A stretch of DNA of 8,331 nucleotides, taken from an uncultured Spirochaetia bacterium (GTDB lineage Bacteria; Spirochaetota; UBA6919). The stretch covers positions 1-8,331 of the forward strand of contig CAJXGR010000129.1 in the NCBI GenBank assembly GCA_913053665.1. The letters run 5' to 3'. The stretch's first letter is position 1; each line of letters starts with the position of its first letter. The position numbers and the translations under genes were made by a program. Shown here piece after piece: positions 1-6,618 of this stretch. The notes beneath the pieces were generated by a model. It searched no databases, was not told the origin of the DNA, and saw only the letters and a list, made by a program, of their open reading frames with translations.

Positions 1-39
1 AAATATACTCAATTTATAGAGAATTACATACTATTTAAG

Positions 40-555
40 TCATTTTGCCAATTTTGGTGTAATAAACCAAAGACCTGCCACATAGTGTGTTCCAGCTATA
101 TCCTGAAAAATCATTTTAGTCTTAACTTCATTATCCTTCTCAAACACACCTTTGTAAAGAACATAAATGTATTGACCTTTTTTCAGAACCTTATAGAGAG
201 ATCGACTCTTATACATGCCAAGCTTGGACGTTATCTGGAGACGAGTTTGCATAAAAACCTTCTCAGGCATGGCATTTTTCAATTGTTCCGTAAAATCCTT
301 CGAGTAAAGCTTGTGATTCCCCTCATTAAATCCCTTAAGTATACCATCAGTCATGGGATCAGCATATTTTAGTATTTTATCCCGCTCTGCCCCTGTGATT
401 TCTTTTAATTTAGATTGCTTTAATTTGCCCCAATCAGCTTTATTCACATCCGCCTTATTTGCTTGTTCTTTTGCTTTATCTTTGACGTCATCCTTTTTTT
501 TGCCCGTACAACTCACTACTGCCAAGCATATTAAAACCAATAGAATGTTTTTCAT
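40..555 (-). CDS. Small lipoprotein with DUF3887-like (NTF2-like) body
   Basis: This gene encodes a predicted lipoprotein of 171 residues. A Lys-plus-hydrophobic signal peptide (residues 1-15) ends in the lipobox V-V-S-C, with Cys16 as the lipidation site. A Lys/Asp/Ala-rich, probably flexible or helical linker spans about 18-55. The rest (about 58-171) resembles the DUF3887 type of small NTF2-like alpha+beta domain: helices around a D-P-M-T-D-G-I-L motif, then a hydrophobic strand near Y-I-Y-V-L-Y-K-G-V-F, and a closing G-L-W-F segment. The family assignment is from memory of the pattern and is moderate. The start is supported by a near-ideal Shine-Dalgarno (AAGGAGGA at 561-568, 5 nt away). 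The gene is divergent from the ABC operon. It would face the periplasm or the outer membrane inner leaflet. Its function is unknown. The lysine codons at residues 19-21 contain an eight-A run. Confidence 0.8.
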   Translation of the reverse strand: MKNILLVLICLAVVSCTGKKKDDVKDKAKEQANKADVNKADWGKLKQSKLKEITGAERDKILKYADPMTDGILKGFNEGNHKLYSKDFTEQLKNAMPEKVFMQTRLQITSKLGMYKSRSLYKVLKKGQYIYVLYKGVFEKDNEVKTKMIFQDIAGTHYVAGLWFITPKLAK

Positions 556-560
556 AATAA

Positions 561-568
561 TCCTCCTT
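561..568 (-). promoter_or_regulatory. Strong Shine-Dalgarno of the DUF3887-like lipoprotein gene
   Basis: The minus strand reads AAGGAGGA 5 nt before the ATG at 555. This is the best ribosome binding site in the window. It fixes the start codon and suggests high translation. Confidence 0.75.
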
Positions 569-592
569 GTTTAGTATAAAATCATGACCTAA

Positions 593-620
593 ATTAAATA
601 GATAACCGGTGAATTGTCAA
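593..620 (-). promoter_or_regulatory. Predicted sigma70-type promoter of the DUF3887-like lipoprotein gene
   Basis: On the minus strand there is a consensus -35 TTGACA (plus-strand TGTCAA, 615-620). A 16-bp spacer and a 5/6 match to the -10, TTTAAT (593-598), follow. Transcription would begin near 586, giving a leader of about 30 nt that contains the strong Shine-Dalgarno. This is inferred from hexamer matches only. Confidence 0.5.
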
Positions 621-695
621 GAGAATTATATTAGAACGTAAATTAATGCTCTTTAGTGATTAGATATGAAAAATTAATATATTTAGGACTCGTCA

Positions 696-724
696 TTGAC
701 AAAATCGACTGATAGTGTTATTTT
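696..724 (+). promoter_or_regulatory. Predicted sigma70-type promoter of the GldA-type ABC operon
   Basis: A perfect -35 TTGACA (696-701) is followed after exactly 17 bp by TATTTT (719-724), a 4/6 match to the -10. The predicted start site near 731 gives a leader of about 27 nt before the ATG at 758. The candidate Shine-Dalgarno sites are weak: GAGGAT at 738-743 is rather far, and GGA at 748-750 is short. The divergent promoter at 593-620 shares this 202-bp intergenic region. Confidence 0.5.
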
Positions 725-757
725 AAACCTTAATATTGAGGATAATCGGACAATCAT

Positions 758-1678
758 ATGATTCAAATTAAAGGACTCATCAAGGATTACGGGGATTTCA
801 GAGCCCTGAAGGATATTTCCGTTGACATCAAAAAAGGAGAGGTGATCGGCCTTTTAGGACCCAATGGAGCGGGCAAAACCACTCTGATGAGAATCATAAC
901 GGGGTATATATCAGCAAGTCTTGGATCAGTCAAGGTGGGAGGAAAAGATATTTTGGATGATCCCAAGGATGTCAAAAAGCTAATAGGTTACCTCCCAGAG
1001 AATTGCCCCTTGTATCCTGACATGACCGTTCGTGATTTTCTTTTATCGATGGCTGAAACAAAGGGAATTAAAGGCCCTAAGCTTAAAGAGCGACTGGAAT
1101 ACGTATTAAATGCCGTCAAAATCAAGGATCGAGAAAAAAGCTTTATATCCACTTTATCAAAAGGCTATAGACAACGAGTCGGCTTGGCACAAAGTCTCAT
1201 CCATGATCCACAAATCCTTATACTGGACGAACCCACTGTTGGCCTGGATCCCAACCAGATCATAGAAATCCGTGACCTCATCATGGGGCTTAAAGGGGAT
1301 CGGACTATCATATTAAGTTCTCATATACTCCCTGAAGTCAGCCAGATGTGTGAGCGTATCATTGTAATAGCCGACGGATCAATCGTTGCACAAGGCAGTG
1401 AATCAGAGCTGATCACTCAGGTATCTGCTAACCATAAAGTTCATATCTTGGTTCAGGAAGACTTTCATAAAGCAATGGACCTCATAAAGACTATTGACGG
1501 GGTTCAGGAAGTCCATATAGATCGCAATAATCTTATTGAAGCAGAGATACAAAAGGATAAGGACTTGAGACCAGAGATAGCGCAGACTTTAATTAAGTCT
1601 AACTTCAAACTTTTAGAACTGAGAGGGGGGGAAATGACCCTTGAGGAAATCTTTATCCAATTGACACAGGCAAATTAA
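758..1678 (+). CDS. ABC transporter ATP-binding protein, GldA type
   Basis: This gene encodes a cytoplasmic ATPase subunit of 306 residues that would power the membrane complex encoded by the next two genes. The ABC motifs are complete: Walker A GPNGAGKTT (34-42), Q-loop region GYLPEN with Glu in the usual Gln place (77-82, common in this subfamily), signature LSKGYRQR (133-140), Walker B ILILDEPT (153-160), D-loop GLD (162-164) and switch His189 in SSH. The roughly 90-residue C-terminal extension after about residue 215 is typical of the GldA/CcmA-like drug/gliding class. The TAA stop overlaps the Shine-Dalgarno of the permease, so the two genes are tightly coupled. The substrate cannot be told. 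A GldA label does not imply gliding in this organism, because homologues are widespread in non-gliding bacteria. Confidence 0.93.
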   Translation: MIQIKGLIKDYGDFRALKDISVDIKKGEVIGLLGPNGAGKTTLMRIITGYISASLGSVKVGGKDILDDPKDVKKLIGYLPENCPLYPDMTVRDFLLSMAETKGIKGPKLKERLEYVLNAVKIKDREKSFISTLSKGYRQRVGLAQSLIHDPQILILDEPTVGLDPNQIIEIRDLIMGLKGDRTIILSSHILPEVSQMCERIIVIADGSIVAQGSESELITQVSANHKVHILVQEDFHKAMDLIKTIDGVQEVHIDRNNLIEAEIQKDKDLRPEIAQTLIKSNFKLLELRGGEMTLEEIFIQLTQAN

Positions 1679-1689
1679 GAGGTATTGTC

Positions 1690-2421
1690 ATGAGAAACAT
1701 CTTCATACTGTTCAAGAGAGAGTTCAAGGCCTATTTCTTTTCACCTGTTGCTTATATTATCTCTTTTCTTTTCCTTGCCTTAAGCGGGTATTTCTTTGCA
1801 GGTTTTGTAAATAGGTTTGCATCGGCTGAAGTGGGCTATGCATTTGGGAGTTTTCCCATATTGATCCTGTTTTTCGCACCCTTTCTTACCATTCGGCTGA
1901 TCTCGGAAGAAAAACGCAGTGGGACATTGGAACTCATGCTAACCTCCCCCATCAGCCCTTTAGAGCTTGTGATCGGTAAATACCTGGCGGCTTTTACCGT
2001 GTTTCTTACAGTGATGATATTGCCCACTTTGGTCTATATCCTTGTCATGGGGAGTTTTGCTCAACCAGGGTCTCCCGGCCTTGATTATGGCGTTGTTTTC
2101 ACTGTCTATATGGGCTTAATACTATTTGGAGCCAGCCTGTTATCTATAGGAATCTTCACATCCTCCCTGACAGAGAGCCAATTGATAGCCGGTATCGTGG
2201 GGTTTGTTGTCTCTCTTATTCTTTACTTGATCGATGGGCAAGCTGCTACCGTCAGAAGCCCCTTTTGGGCTGATCTCATGAAAGAACTCTCCCTACAGAC
2301 TCATTACATAGATTTTGCTGGCGGTATGATTAAAGCGTCCAATGTGATCTTTTATCTGCTTTTAACCAGTCTCTTTCTGCTTTTCGCCAATAAATCCGTA
2401 GAATCTCACGTGTGGAAGTAG
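1690..2421 (+). CDS. ABC-2 family permease, GldF type
   Basis: This gene encodes an inner-membrane permease of 243 residues with six predicted helices (about 18-38, 52-70, 98-120, 135-157, 163-182 and 217-233). The hallmark cytoplasmic loop R-L-I-S-E-E-K-R-S-G-T-L-E (69-81), followed by a T-S-P-I-S-P-L-E-L-V-I-G-K segment (85-97), is characteristic of GldF and the related NosY-like ABC-2 subfamily. An AAGAGG Shine-Dalgarno (1677-1682) sits 7 nt before the ATG and overlaps the stop codon of the ATPase gene. The protein should dimerise and bind the GldA-type ATPase. The coding end lies 8 nt before the preferred start of the GldG-like gene, so the three genes are one translational unit. The transported substrate is unknown. 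Confidence 0.92.
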   Translation: MRNIFILFKREFKAYFFSPVAYIISFLFLALSGYFFAGFVNRFASAEVGYAFGSFPILILFFAPFLTIRLISEEKRSGTLELMLTSPISPLELVIGKYLAAFTVFLTVMILPTLVYILVMGSFAQPGSPGLDYGVVFTVYMGLILFGASLLSIGIFTSSLTESQLIAGIVGFVVSLILYLIDGQAATVRSPFWADLMKELSLQTHYIDFAGGMIKASNVIFYLLLTSLFLLFANKSVESHVWK

Positions 2422-2429
2422 GTATCAAT

Positions 2430-4100
2430 ATGGAAACCGATAGCAAAAAAGAATACAGCAAACTAATAGGAATTGTTGGATTACTCCTGATCATTGCCTC
2501 ATGGATCCTCTCATTCTTTGAGACAGCGGGATCTAACCTGTCCTATATCTCCTACGTGGTTCTTGGGATCGGCGTTTTCATAGAAATACTCGCTGTCATT
2601 CTGGGCTACCCTTTTATTCGGGAATATTTTATGAAAAGAGGAACTAGAAAGGGATTGACATCCACTCTGATCATTATAATCGTTGGAACCGTCTTTGTAT
2701 CTTTATACTATATCACTAAAGTCCATCTCCAATGGGAAAAAGACCTGTCCACTAAATTGTTTAGCTTATCCAAACAGTCCAAAGATGCTATAAAAACCCT
2801 TAAATCGCCTCTCAATATTATTGTATTGAGTGAAAAAGAGGGAGTTGAAGATAATACCCGTGAACTCTTAAAAGCTTATCGAGACGAACAAAAGGAAATG
2901 ATCGACATTGAATATCGGCCGCCATTCAGGTATCCGGAGCTTTTTGATAAGTATAAAATCCCTAAAGACCCAAGGGGACTGGGGGCTATTATCATTGAGA
3001 AACGGGATTCCAAACCCCTTCACTATCTTAGCCTTTTACGTCAAGACCTTTATGACTATGTTCCAGGTAGAGGACGTCCCCAACAGGTTTTTAAGGGTGA
3101 GAGCAAAATTACTGAGAAAATCGCATTACTACAGGAAACAAAAAAGTTAACTATTTATAATTCGGAAGGACACGGTGAAAAGAGTTTTGAGAACAGCGAA
3201 CGCAACGGTTACAGCCAATTAAAAAACACCCTGTTGCGTGAAAACTATCAATTAAAAACCCTTAGCCTTTTAACAGAAAAAAAAGTCCCCAAAGATTGTG
3301 ACCTGCTCATCATTGCAAGTCCTATCCAACCCTTTAGTCCAAAAGAGATTGAAGCCGTTATAACCTATCTAAAAAAAGGGGGAAAAGCTCTTATCCTTAT
3401 GGATCCAGAAGTCCAAAAGGTTAAACCTGGATTAGCAAAGCTATTAGCTGAGTGGTCTATTAAAAGTGATCATTCCATCGTTTTGGACCCCAAAGCGACT
3501 GCCGTATTGGATCGTACCGGACGGGTCTTCCAGGTTGGTCTCTATGGTCATCATCGGATTATAGAAGGTTTAAGCAGTAAAAACCTTCGTATATTGTTTT
3601 ATTTAGCCCGACCTTTTTGGATCGATACTGATAAACAGCGAAGTAATGTAACAATTACTCCTCTAATCTTCTCATCAGAACTGGGCTGGGGAGAACGTGA
3701 CCCTTTAAATCCACGGCTTGATAAAAACAAACCCGATCCATCTGATCTTAAAGGCCCCGTCAACTATGTTTTGGCTGTTGAAGAAAAGTTAGGTAAAGAT
3801 AAAGAGATTCGGCTTGTCCTAATCGGTGATTCTGACTTTCTTACCAACGAAATGGCCAGGGGAATCACGTCTGCTCTCGGTTATTATGGAAATGCCAAGG
3901 ACTTATTCATGAACTCAGTGAGCTGGCTCACCAAACAGGAAAAGAAAATAACCATCCGCCCCAAAGAAGTTAAACGGCGAACCTTAGATCTCATCGGGAA
4001 TCGAAAGACCATGATATGGGTTGTTTCCCTTCTGATCCTCCCTTTCTCTGTCGTGGGTCTGGGAATGGCTGTCTACTCAAAGAAAAAGAAGATGAAGTAG
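2430..4100 (+). CDS. GldG-type ABC auxiliary protein (large periplasmic domain)
   Basis: This gene encodes a membrane-anchored accessory subunit of 556 residues from the ATG chosen here. Three N-terminal helices lie at about 11-30, 39-61 and 78-97, and one C-terminal helix at about 529-548 is followed by a Lys-rich tail. The intervening roughly 430 residues should be periplasmic and match the GldG/ABC_transp_aux family (IFT52/GIFT-like Rossmann fold). Recognisable points are the D-N-T-R-E-L-L-K-A-Y segment (131-140), the conserved G-H-G-E-K-S (237-242), D-L-L-I-I-A-S-P (281-288) and Y-L-K-K-G-G-K-A-L-I-L-M-D-P (303-316). A GTG at 2412 in the same frame would overlap the permease by 10 bp but lacks a Shine-Dalgarno. 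The ATG at 2430 has TAGGT about 6 nt upstream. No catalytic function is known for the family. Confidence 0.88.
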   Translation: METDSKKEYSKLIGIVGLLLIIASWILSFFETAGSNLSYISYVVLGIGVFIEILAVILGYPFIREYFMKRGTRKGLTSTLIIIIVGTVFVSLYYITKVHLQWEKDLSTKLFSLSKQSKDAIKTLKSPLNIIVLSEKEGVEDNTRELLKAYRDEQKEMIDIEYRPPFRYPELFDKYKIPKDPRGLGAIIIEKRDSKPLHYLSLLRQDLYDYVPGRGRPQQVFKGESKITEKIALLQETKKLTIYNSEGHGEKSFENSERNGYSQLKNTLLRENYQLKTLSLLTEKKVPKDCDLLIIASPIQPFSPKEIEAVITYLKKGGKALILMDPEVQKVKPGLAKLLAEWSIKSDHSIVLDPKATAVLDRTGRVFQVGLYGHHRIIEGLSSKNLRILFYLARPFWIDTDKQRSNVTITPLIFSSELGWGERDPLNPRLDKNKPDPSDLKGPVNYVLAVEEKLGKDKEIRLVLIGDSDFLTNEMARGITSALGYYGNAKDLFMNSVSWLTKQEKKITIRPKEVKRRTLDLIGNRKTMIWVVSLLILPFSVVGLGMAVYSKKKKMK

Positions 4101-4120
4101 ATGGATACCGGGTCTTAAGG

Positions 4121-4759
4121 ATGATAAAGATAAAATCATATCCCTTATCGGATGATCAGATCAATGATTATCTCCTTCGGATTGGAGATTTAAATACCCG
4201 TATATCTTCTGAGAGTTGTTTTAACAATAATCGCCCCTTACATTTAGAGATCGGTTGCGGGAATGGCCACTTTTTGCTTGCCAGAAGCCAGAATTACCCT
4301 CAAATTAACTTTATGGGCATTGATATTTCCCGAAAACGCATTCTAAAAACGATTTATAAGTTAGCGAAAATAAACAGTCCAAACGTTCAGACCATATTGG
4401 GAGAGTCTAAATCACTATTGGAACAGGCTTTCGCCGATAAGTCCATTGACACCTGCTATCTTAATTTCCCTGATCCCTGGCCCAAACGCAAACACCATAA
4501 AAACCGTCTCATGAAAAAAGACTTTTTGGATTTACTTCATGAGAAATTGACAGCCAACGGCAGGTTTCTTGCCGTATCAGACCATGAGAGCTACTTTTTA
4601 GAGATTCTTGACCTCCTTGAGAATGATAATAGATTTGTTAATGGCTTATCCACCCGTTATTCTAATGAGTTTGAAGCCTATGAACCCAGTCTCTTCGAGG
4701 AAAAATGGCGTCAGGAAGGCAGAGAGATCTATTACTTGAAGTTCATCAAAAATGAATAA
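4121..4759 (+). CDS. trmB: tRNA (guanine-N7-)-methyltransferase TrmB
   Basis: TrmB transfers a methyl group from S-adenosylmethionine to N7 of G46 in the tRNA variable loop. The sequence shows the SAM-binding motif E-I-G-C-G-N-G (43-49), an acidic ribose-contact position in G-I-D (66-68), the TrmB hallmark F-P-D-P-W-P-K-R-K-H-H-K-N-R (116-129), and the C-terminal Y-E-P-S-L-F-E-E-K-W-R-Q-E-G-R-E-I segment that ends the family. The length of 212 residues is normal. The same frame is open upstream to 4016, but that stretch overlaps the GldG-like gene and adds no family sequence, so the ATG at 4121 is preferred. Its Shine-Dalgarno is poor (AAGG directly abutting the ATG). Translation is probably coupled to the upstream gene, which ends 20 bp earlier. 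It is likely a passenger in the ABC operon. Confidence 0.92.
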   Translation: MIKIKSYPLSDDQINDYLLRIGDLNTRISSESCFNNNRPLHLEIGCGNGHFLLARSQNYPQINFMGIDISRKRILKTIYKLAKINSPNVQTILGESKSLLEQAFADKSIDTCYLNFPDPWPKRKHHKNRLMKKDFLDLLHEKLTANGRFLAVSDHESYFLEILDLLENDNRFVNGLSTRYSNEFEAYEPSLFEEKWRQEGREIYYLKFIKNE

Positions 4760-4767
4760 TAACGGGT

Positions 4768-4823
4768 TTCGCTTGCCATTTTAATGGAATCCATTATTAT
4801 TACTAATCGAAAAAGCAAGCGAA
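4768..4823. repeat. Nested inverted repeats between trmB and the jacalin-like gene
   Basis: An outer perfect 9-bp inverted repeat, TTCGCTTGC (4768-4776) and GCAAGCGAA (4815-4823), encloses 38 nt. Inside it is a second perfect dyad, TAATGGA-A-TCCATTA (4782-4796). No T-run follows on either strand, so an intrinsic terminator is unlikely. The inner dyad, with a one-base centre, looks more like a protein-binding site than an RNA hairpin. Confidence 0.6.
4773..4800 (+). promoter_or_regulatory. Possible promoter for the jacalin-like lipoprotein and leuB
   Basis: TTGCCA (4773-4778, 5/6 match to -35) is separated by 16 bp from TATTAT (4795-4800, 5/6 match to -10). The 15-bp dyad 4782-4796 fills the spacer and touches the -10, which is where a repressor or activator site would lie. 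This rests on hexamer matching only. Read-through from trmB is equally possible. Confidence 0.35.
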
Positions 4824-4862
4824 TGACGACCCCAATTTTAAGGGATTTTAAGCAGGTAAACT

Positions 4863-5450
4863 ATGAGACTAAGACTTTTAATGATCAGTTTTATTCCTTT
4901 TGTTTTGATAGGTTGTACAGCTGATCAGTCCTCCAGGCCAAGGAAAATAGAGCCATCCGTAACTTTTAAAGACATAGCTTATCTCAACTACCCTCTAGGA
5001 GGGGGTGGAGCGAAGTTTTCTGAAAGGAAACAAGCTCCCTACGCACTTATAGGGTTGAAAATACGACATGGCAGTTTAGTAGACGCTATCACAGGCATAT
5101 ACGGCCAGCTAAAGGTGGATGGGACAATTGGAAGCACTATAGAAGGCCAGCGATATGGTAAAACAGGTGGGGGACAAACAATTGTGAGACGAAAGGGCTA
5201 TGTGATTGTTGGACTCTCCATTAGATCAAGTAGATATGTGGATCAATTAAGGATACTCTGGCAGAAATGGACTTCCAGTGGTCCCAACTCCTCTGAGGAA
5301 GTTCAGTCCCAAATACTGGGAGGCCCAAAGGGTAGACCCTTCGACCTGAAAGTCCCGGCAGGAGAAGTAGCTATTGGAATCCATGGCCGTGCAGGGACTT
5401 ACATCGATCGAATCTCCCTGATTACGGCTAAACCAGTCATCAGTAAATAA
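4863..5450 (+). CDS. Lipoprotein with jacalin-like (beta-prism I) lectin domain
   Basis: This gene encodes a 195-residue predicted lipoprotein. The signal peptide covers residues 1-17 with lipobox L-I-G-C, Cys18 being acylated. Residues about 35-190 form a jacalin-like domain: an early G-G-G-G...F (46-52), a final G-E-V-A-I-G-I-H-G-R-A-G-T-Y-I-D-R-I (167-184), and three internal repeats at about 61-80, 114-133 and 169-188 matching the threefold symmetry of the beta-prism. The carbohydrate-site pattern G-x-x-x-D is present in repeat 1 (G70...D74) and repeat 3 (G178...D182). Repeat 2 has Ser in place of Gly (S123...D127). Two sugar-binding sites are therefore conceivable, but no ligand is known. 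The AGG-type Shine-Dalgarno at 4851-4856 is modest. leuB follows after 30 bp on the same strand. Surface or periplasmic glycan binding is inference. Confidence 0.75.
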   Translation: MRLRLLMISFIPFVLIGCTADQSSRPRKIEPSVTFKDIAYLNYPLGGGGAKFSERKQAPYALIGLKIRHGSLVDAITGIYGQLKVDGTIGSTIEGQRYGKTGGGQTIVRRKGYVIVGLSIRSSRYVDQLRILWQKWTSSGPNSSEEVQSQILGGPKGRPFDLKVPAGEVAIGIHGRAGTYIDRISLITAKPVISK

Positions 5451-5480
5451 CAATAAAATCAGTCAATTGGAAGCAGTTAT

Positions 5481-6560
5481 ATGAAACGTATCGCCGTGTT
5501 AGCCGGGGATGGAATCGGCCCTGAAGTGATGAAAGAAGCTCTGAAGGTGTTATCAGTCATTGAGAAAAAGTATCAGGTTACTTTTGAGAAGATAGAGGCT
5601 GATGTGGGAGGAATTGCCATAGACAATCATGGCAAAGCCTTGCCTGACTCTACGATTAAAACATGCCGTGAGAGTGATGCTATCCTCTTTGGATCAGTGG
5701 GAGGGCCAAAATGGGAATCTCTTCCCCCGGATGACCAGCCGGAGAGGGGTGCCCTTCTTCCCCTAAGAAAGATCTTTGATCTCTACGCTAATCTAAGACC
5801 AGCCACTGTATTTAAAGCCCTCATTTCCTCATCCTTCCTTAGACCCGATATTATCGGCGATGGTTTCGACCTTCTGGTCGTCCGAGAATTAACCAGTGGG
5901 ATATATTTTGGCCAGCCAAAGGGAAGAGAAGGAAATGGTGATGAAGAAAAAGCCTTTGACACGATGGTTTATACAAGAGGTGAGATCAAACGGATAGCTC
6001 ATGTGGCTTTTGAGGCAGCCAGAAAACGCAGGAAAAAGCTTACATCTATTGATAAGGCCAACGTTTTGACCACCATGGTCTTATGGCGTGAGGTAGTCAC
6101 GGAAGTCAGTAAAGAATACCCTGATGTGGCTTTTGAGTCCATGTATGTGGATGCCGCCTCTATGAAATTGGTCTCTAGCCCAAGGCATTTTGATGTTCTT
6201 CTCTGTGGCAATATGTTTGGTGATATACTCAGTGACGAATCCGCTATGCTCACAGGGTCTATTGGCATGCTGCCCAGTGCTTCTTTGTCTGGTACAGGAT
6301 TTGGTCTCTATGAACCCGTGGGAGGATCGGCCCCAGACATTGCCGGACAGGGAATCGCAAACCCTATCGCCCAGATCCTCTCTATGGCAATGATGTTGAA
6401 GTATAACTTTAACATGTCTCAGGCTTATGATGACGTATCTAATGCCGTGGAAAAGGTATTGGATAATGGTTATCGCACTGAAGACATTATCACCCCCGGT
6501 CTGAAGAGAGTTACAACCTCTCAGATGGGTGATTTGATAGCCCAATCTATTATGGAATAA
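5481..6560 (+). CDS. leuB: 3-isopropylmalate dehydrogenase
   Basis: LeuB catalyses the NAD-dependent oxidative decarboxylation of 3-isopropylmalate in leucine biosynthesis, in the cytoplasm and as a homodimer. The full family length (359 residues) and landmarks are present: G-D-G-I-G-P-E (9-15), the substrate-binding arginines R96, R106 and R135 in L-L-P-L-R-K, N-L-R-P and R-E-L-T-S-G-I-Y-F-G, catalytic Tyr142 and Lys192 (S-I-D-K-A-N-V), metal-binding aspartates D223, D247 and D251, and the NAD-site loop G-S-A-P-D-I-A-G. The L-L-P-L-R segment separates it from isocitrate and tartrate dehydrogenases. A GGAAG Shine-Dalgarno (5469-5473) is 7 nt before the ATG. No leuA, leuC or leuD is visible on either side, which is unusual for this pathway but occurs in genomes with scattered leucine genes. 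Confidence 0.95.
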   Translation: MKRIAVLAGDGIGPEVMKEALKVLSVIEKKYQVTFEKIEADVGGIAIDNHGKALPDSTIKTCRESDAILFGSVGGPKWESLPPDDQPERGALLPLRKIFDLYANLRPATVFKALISSSFLRPDIIGDGFDLLVVRELTSGIYFGQPKGREGNGDEEKAFDTMVYTRGEIKRIAHVAFEAARKRRKKLTSIDKANVLTTMVLWREVVTEVSKEYPDVAFESMYVDAASMKLVSSPRHFDVLLCGNMFGDILSDESAMLTGSIGMLPSASLSGTGFGLYEPVGGSAPDIAGQGIANPIAQILSMAMMLKYNFNMSQAYDDVSNAVEKVLDNGYRTEDIITPGLKRVTTSQMGDLIAQSIME

Positions 6561-6570
6561 TTTATATACC

Positions 6571-6608
6571 AATCTGTAGAGACGCATGGCCATGCGTCTC
6601 TACAGATT
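6571..6608. repeat. 38-bp perfect palindrome between convergent genes
   Basis: The arm AATCTGTAGAGACGCATGG (6571-6589) is followed directly by its exact reverse complement (6590-6608) with no spacer. It fills most of the 58-bp gap between the stop codons of leuB and the DUF4340 gene. It could form a strong hairpin in either transcript and may act as a transcript end-stabiliser or rho-assisted terminator, but no T-run follows on either strand. The core motif, an inverted GTAGAGACGC..., resembles REP-like dispersed intergenic palindromes I recall from several AT-rich or environmental bacteria. That identity cannot be checked here. Confidence 0.85.
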
Positions 6609-6618
6609 ACGGGTCTTA

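Noticed and set aside
85..574. Plus-strand open frames over the DUF3887-like lipoprotein gene
   Set aside because: They are antisense to a gene with a clear lipobox, promoter and Shine-Dalgarno, and have no such signals themselves.
1625..1631. Run of seven Gs near the end of the ABC ATPase gene as a frameshift site
   Set aside because: The frame reads through normally into the conserved C-terminal M-T-L-E-E-I-F segment, so nothing indicates a programmed or accidental shift.
2412..2429. GTG start for the GldG-like gene overlapping the permease
   Set aside because: It has no Shine-Dalgarno and adds only six residues. The ATG at 2430 has a purine-rich site at suitable spacing. It remains possible.
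758..4100. Reading the GldA/F/G-type genes as evidence of gliding motility
   Set aside because: These families are widespread in non-gliding bacteria with unknown substrates, and no other gliding genes are present in the window.
4016..4120. Upstream extension of the trmB frame to an ATG at 4016
   Set aside because: It overlaps 85 bp of the GldG-like gene, encodes no TrmB family sequence and would make the protein 35 residues longer than the usual family start.
4768..4823. Outer inverted repeat as an intrinsic terminator of the ABC-trmB operon
   Set aside because: The 38-nt loop is long and no T-run follows on either strand.
6081..6593. Long minus-strand open frame of 170 codons within leuB
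   Set aside because: It lies antisense to a leuB with all catalytic motifs intact, its translation resembles no family I know, and it runs into the palindrome.
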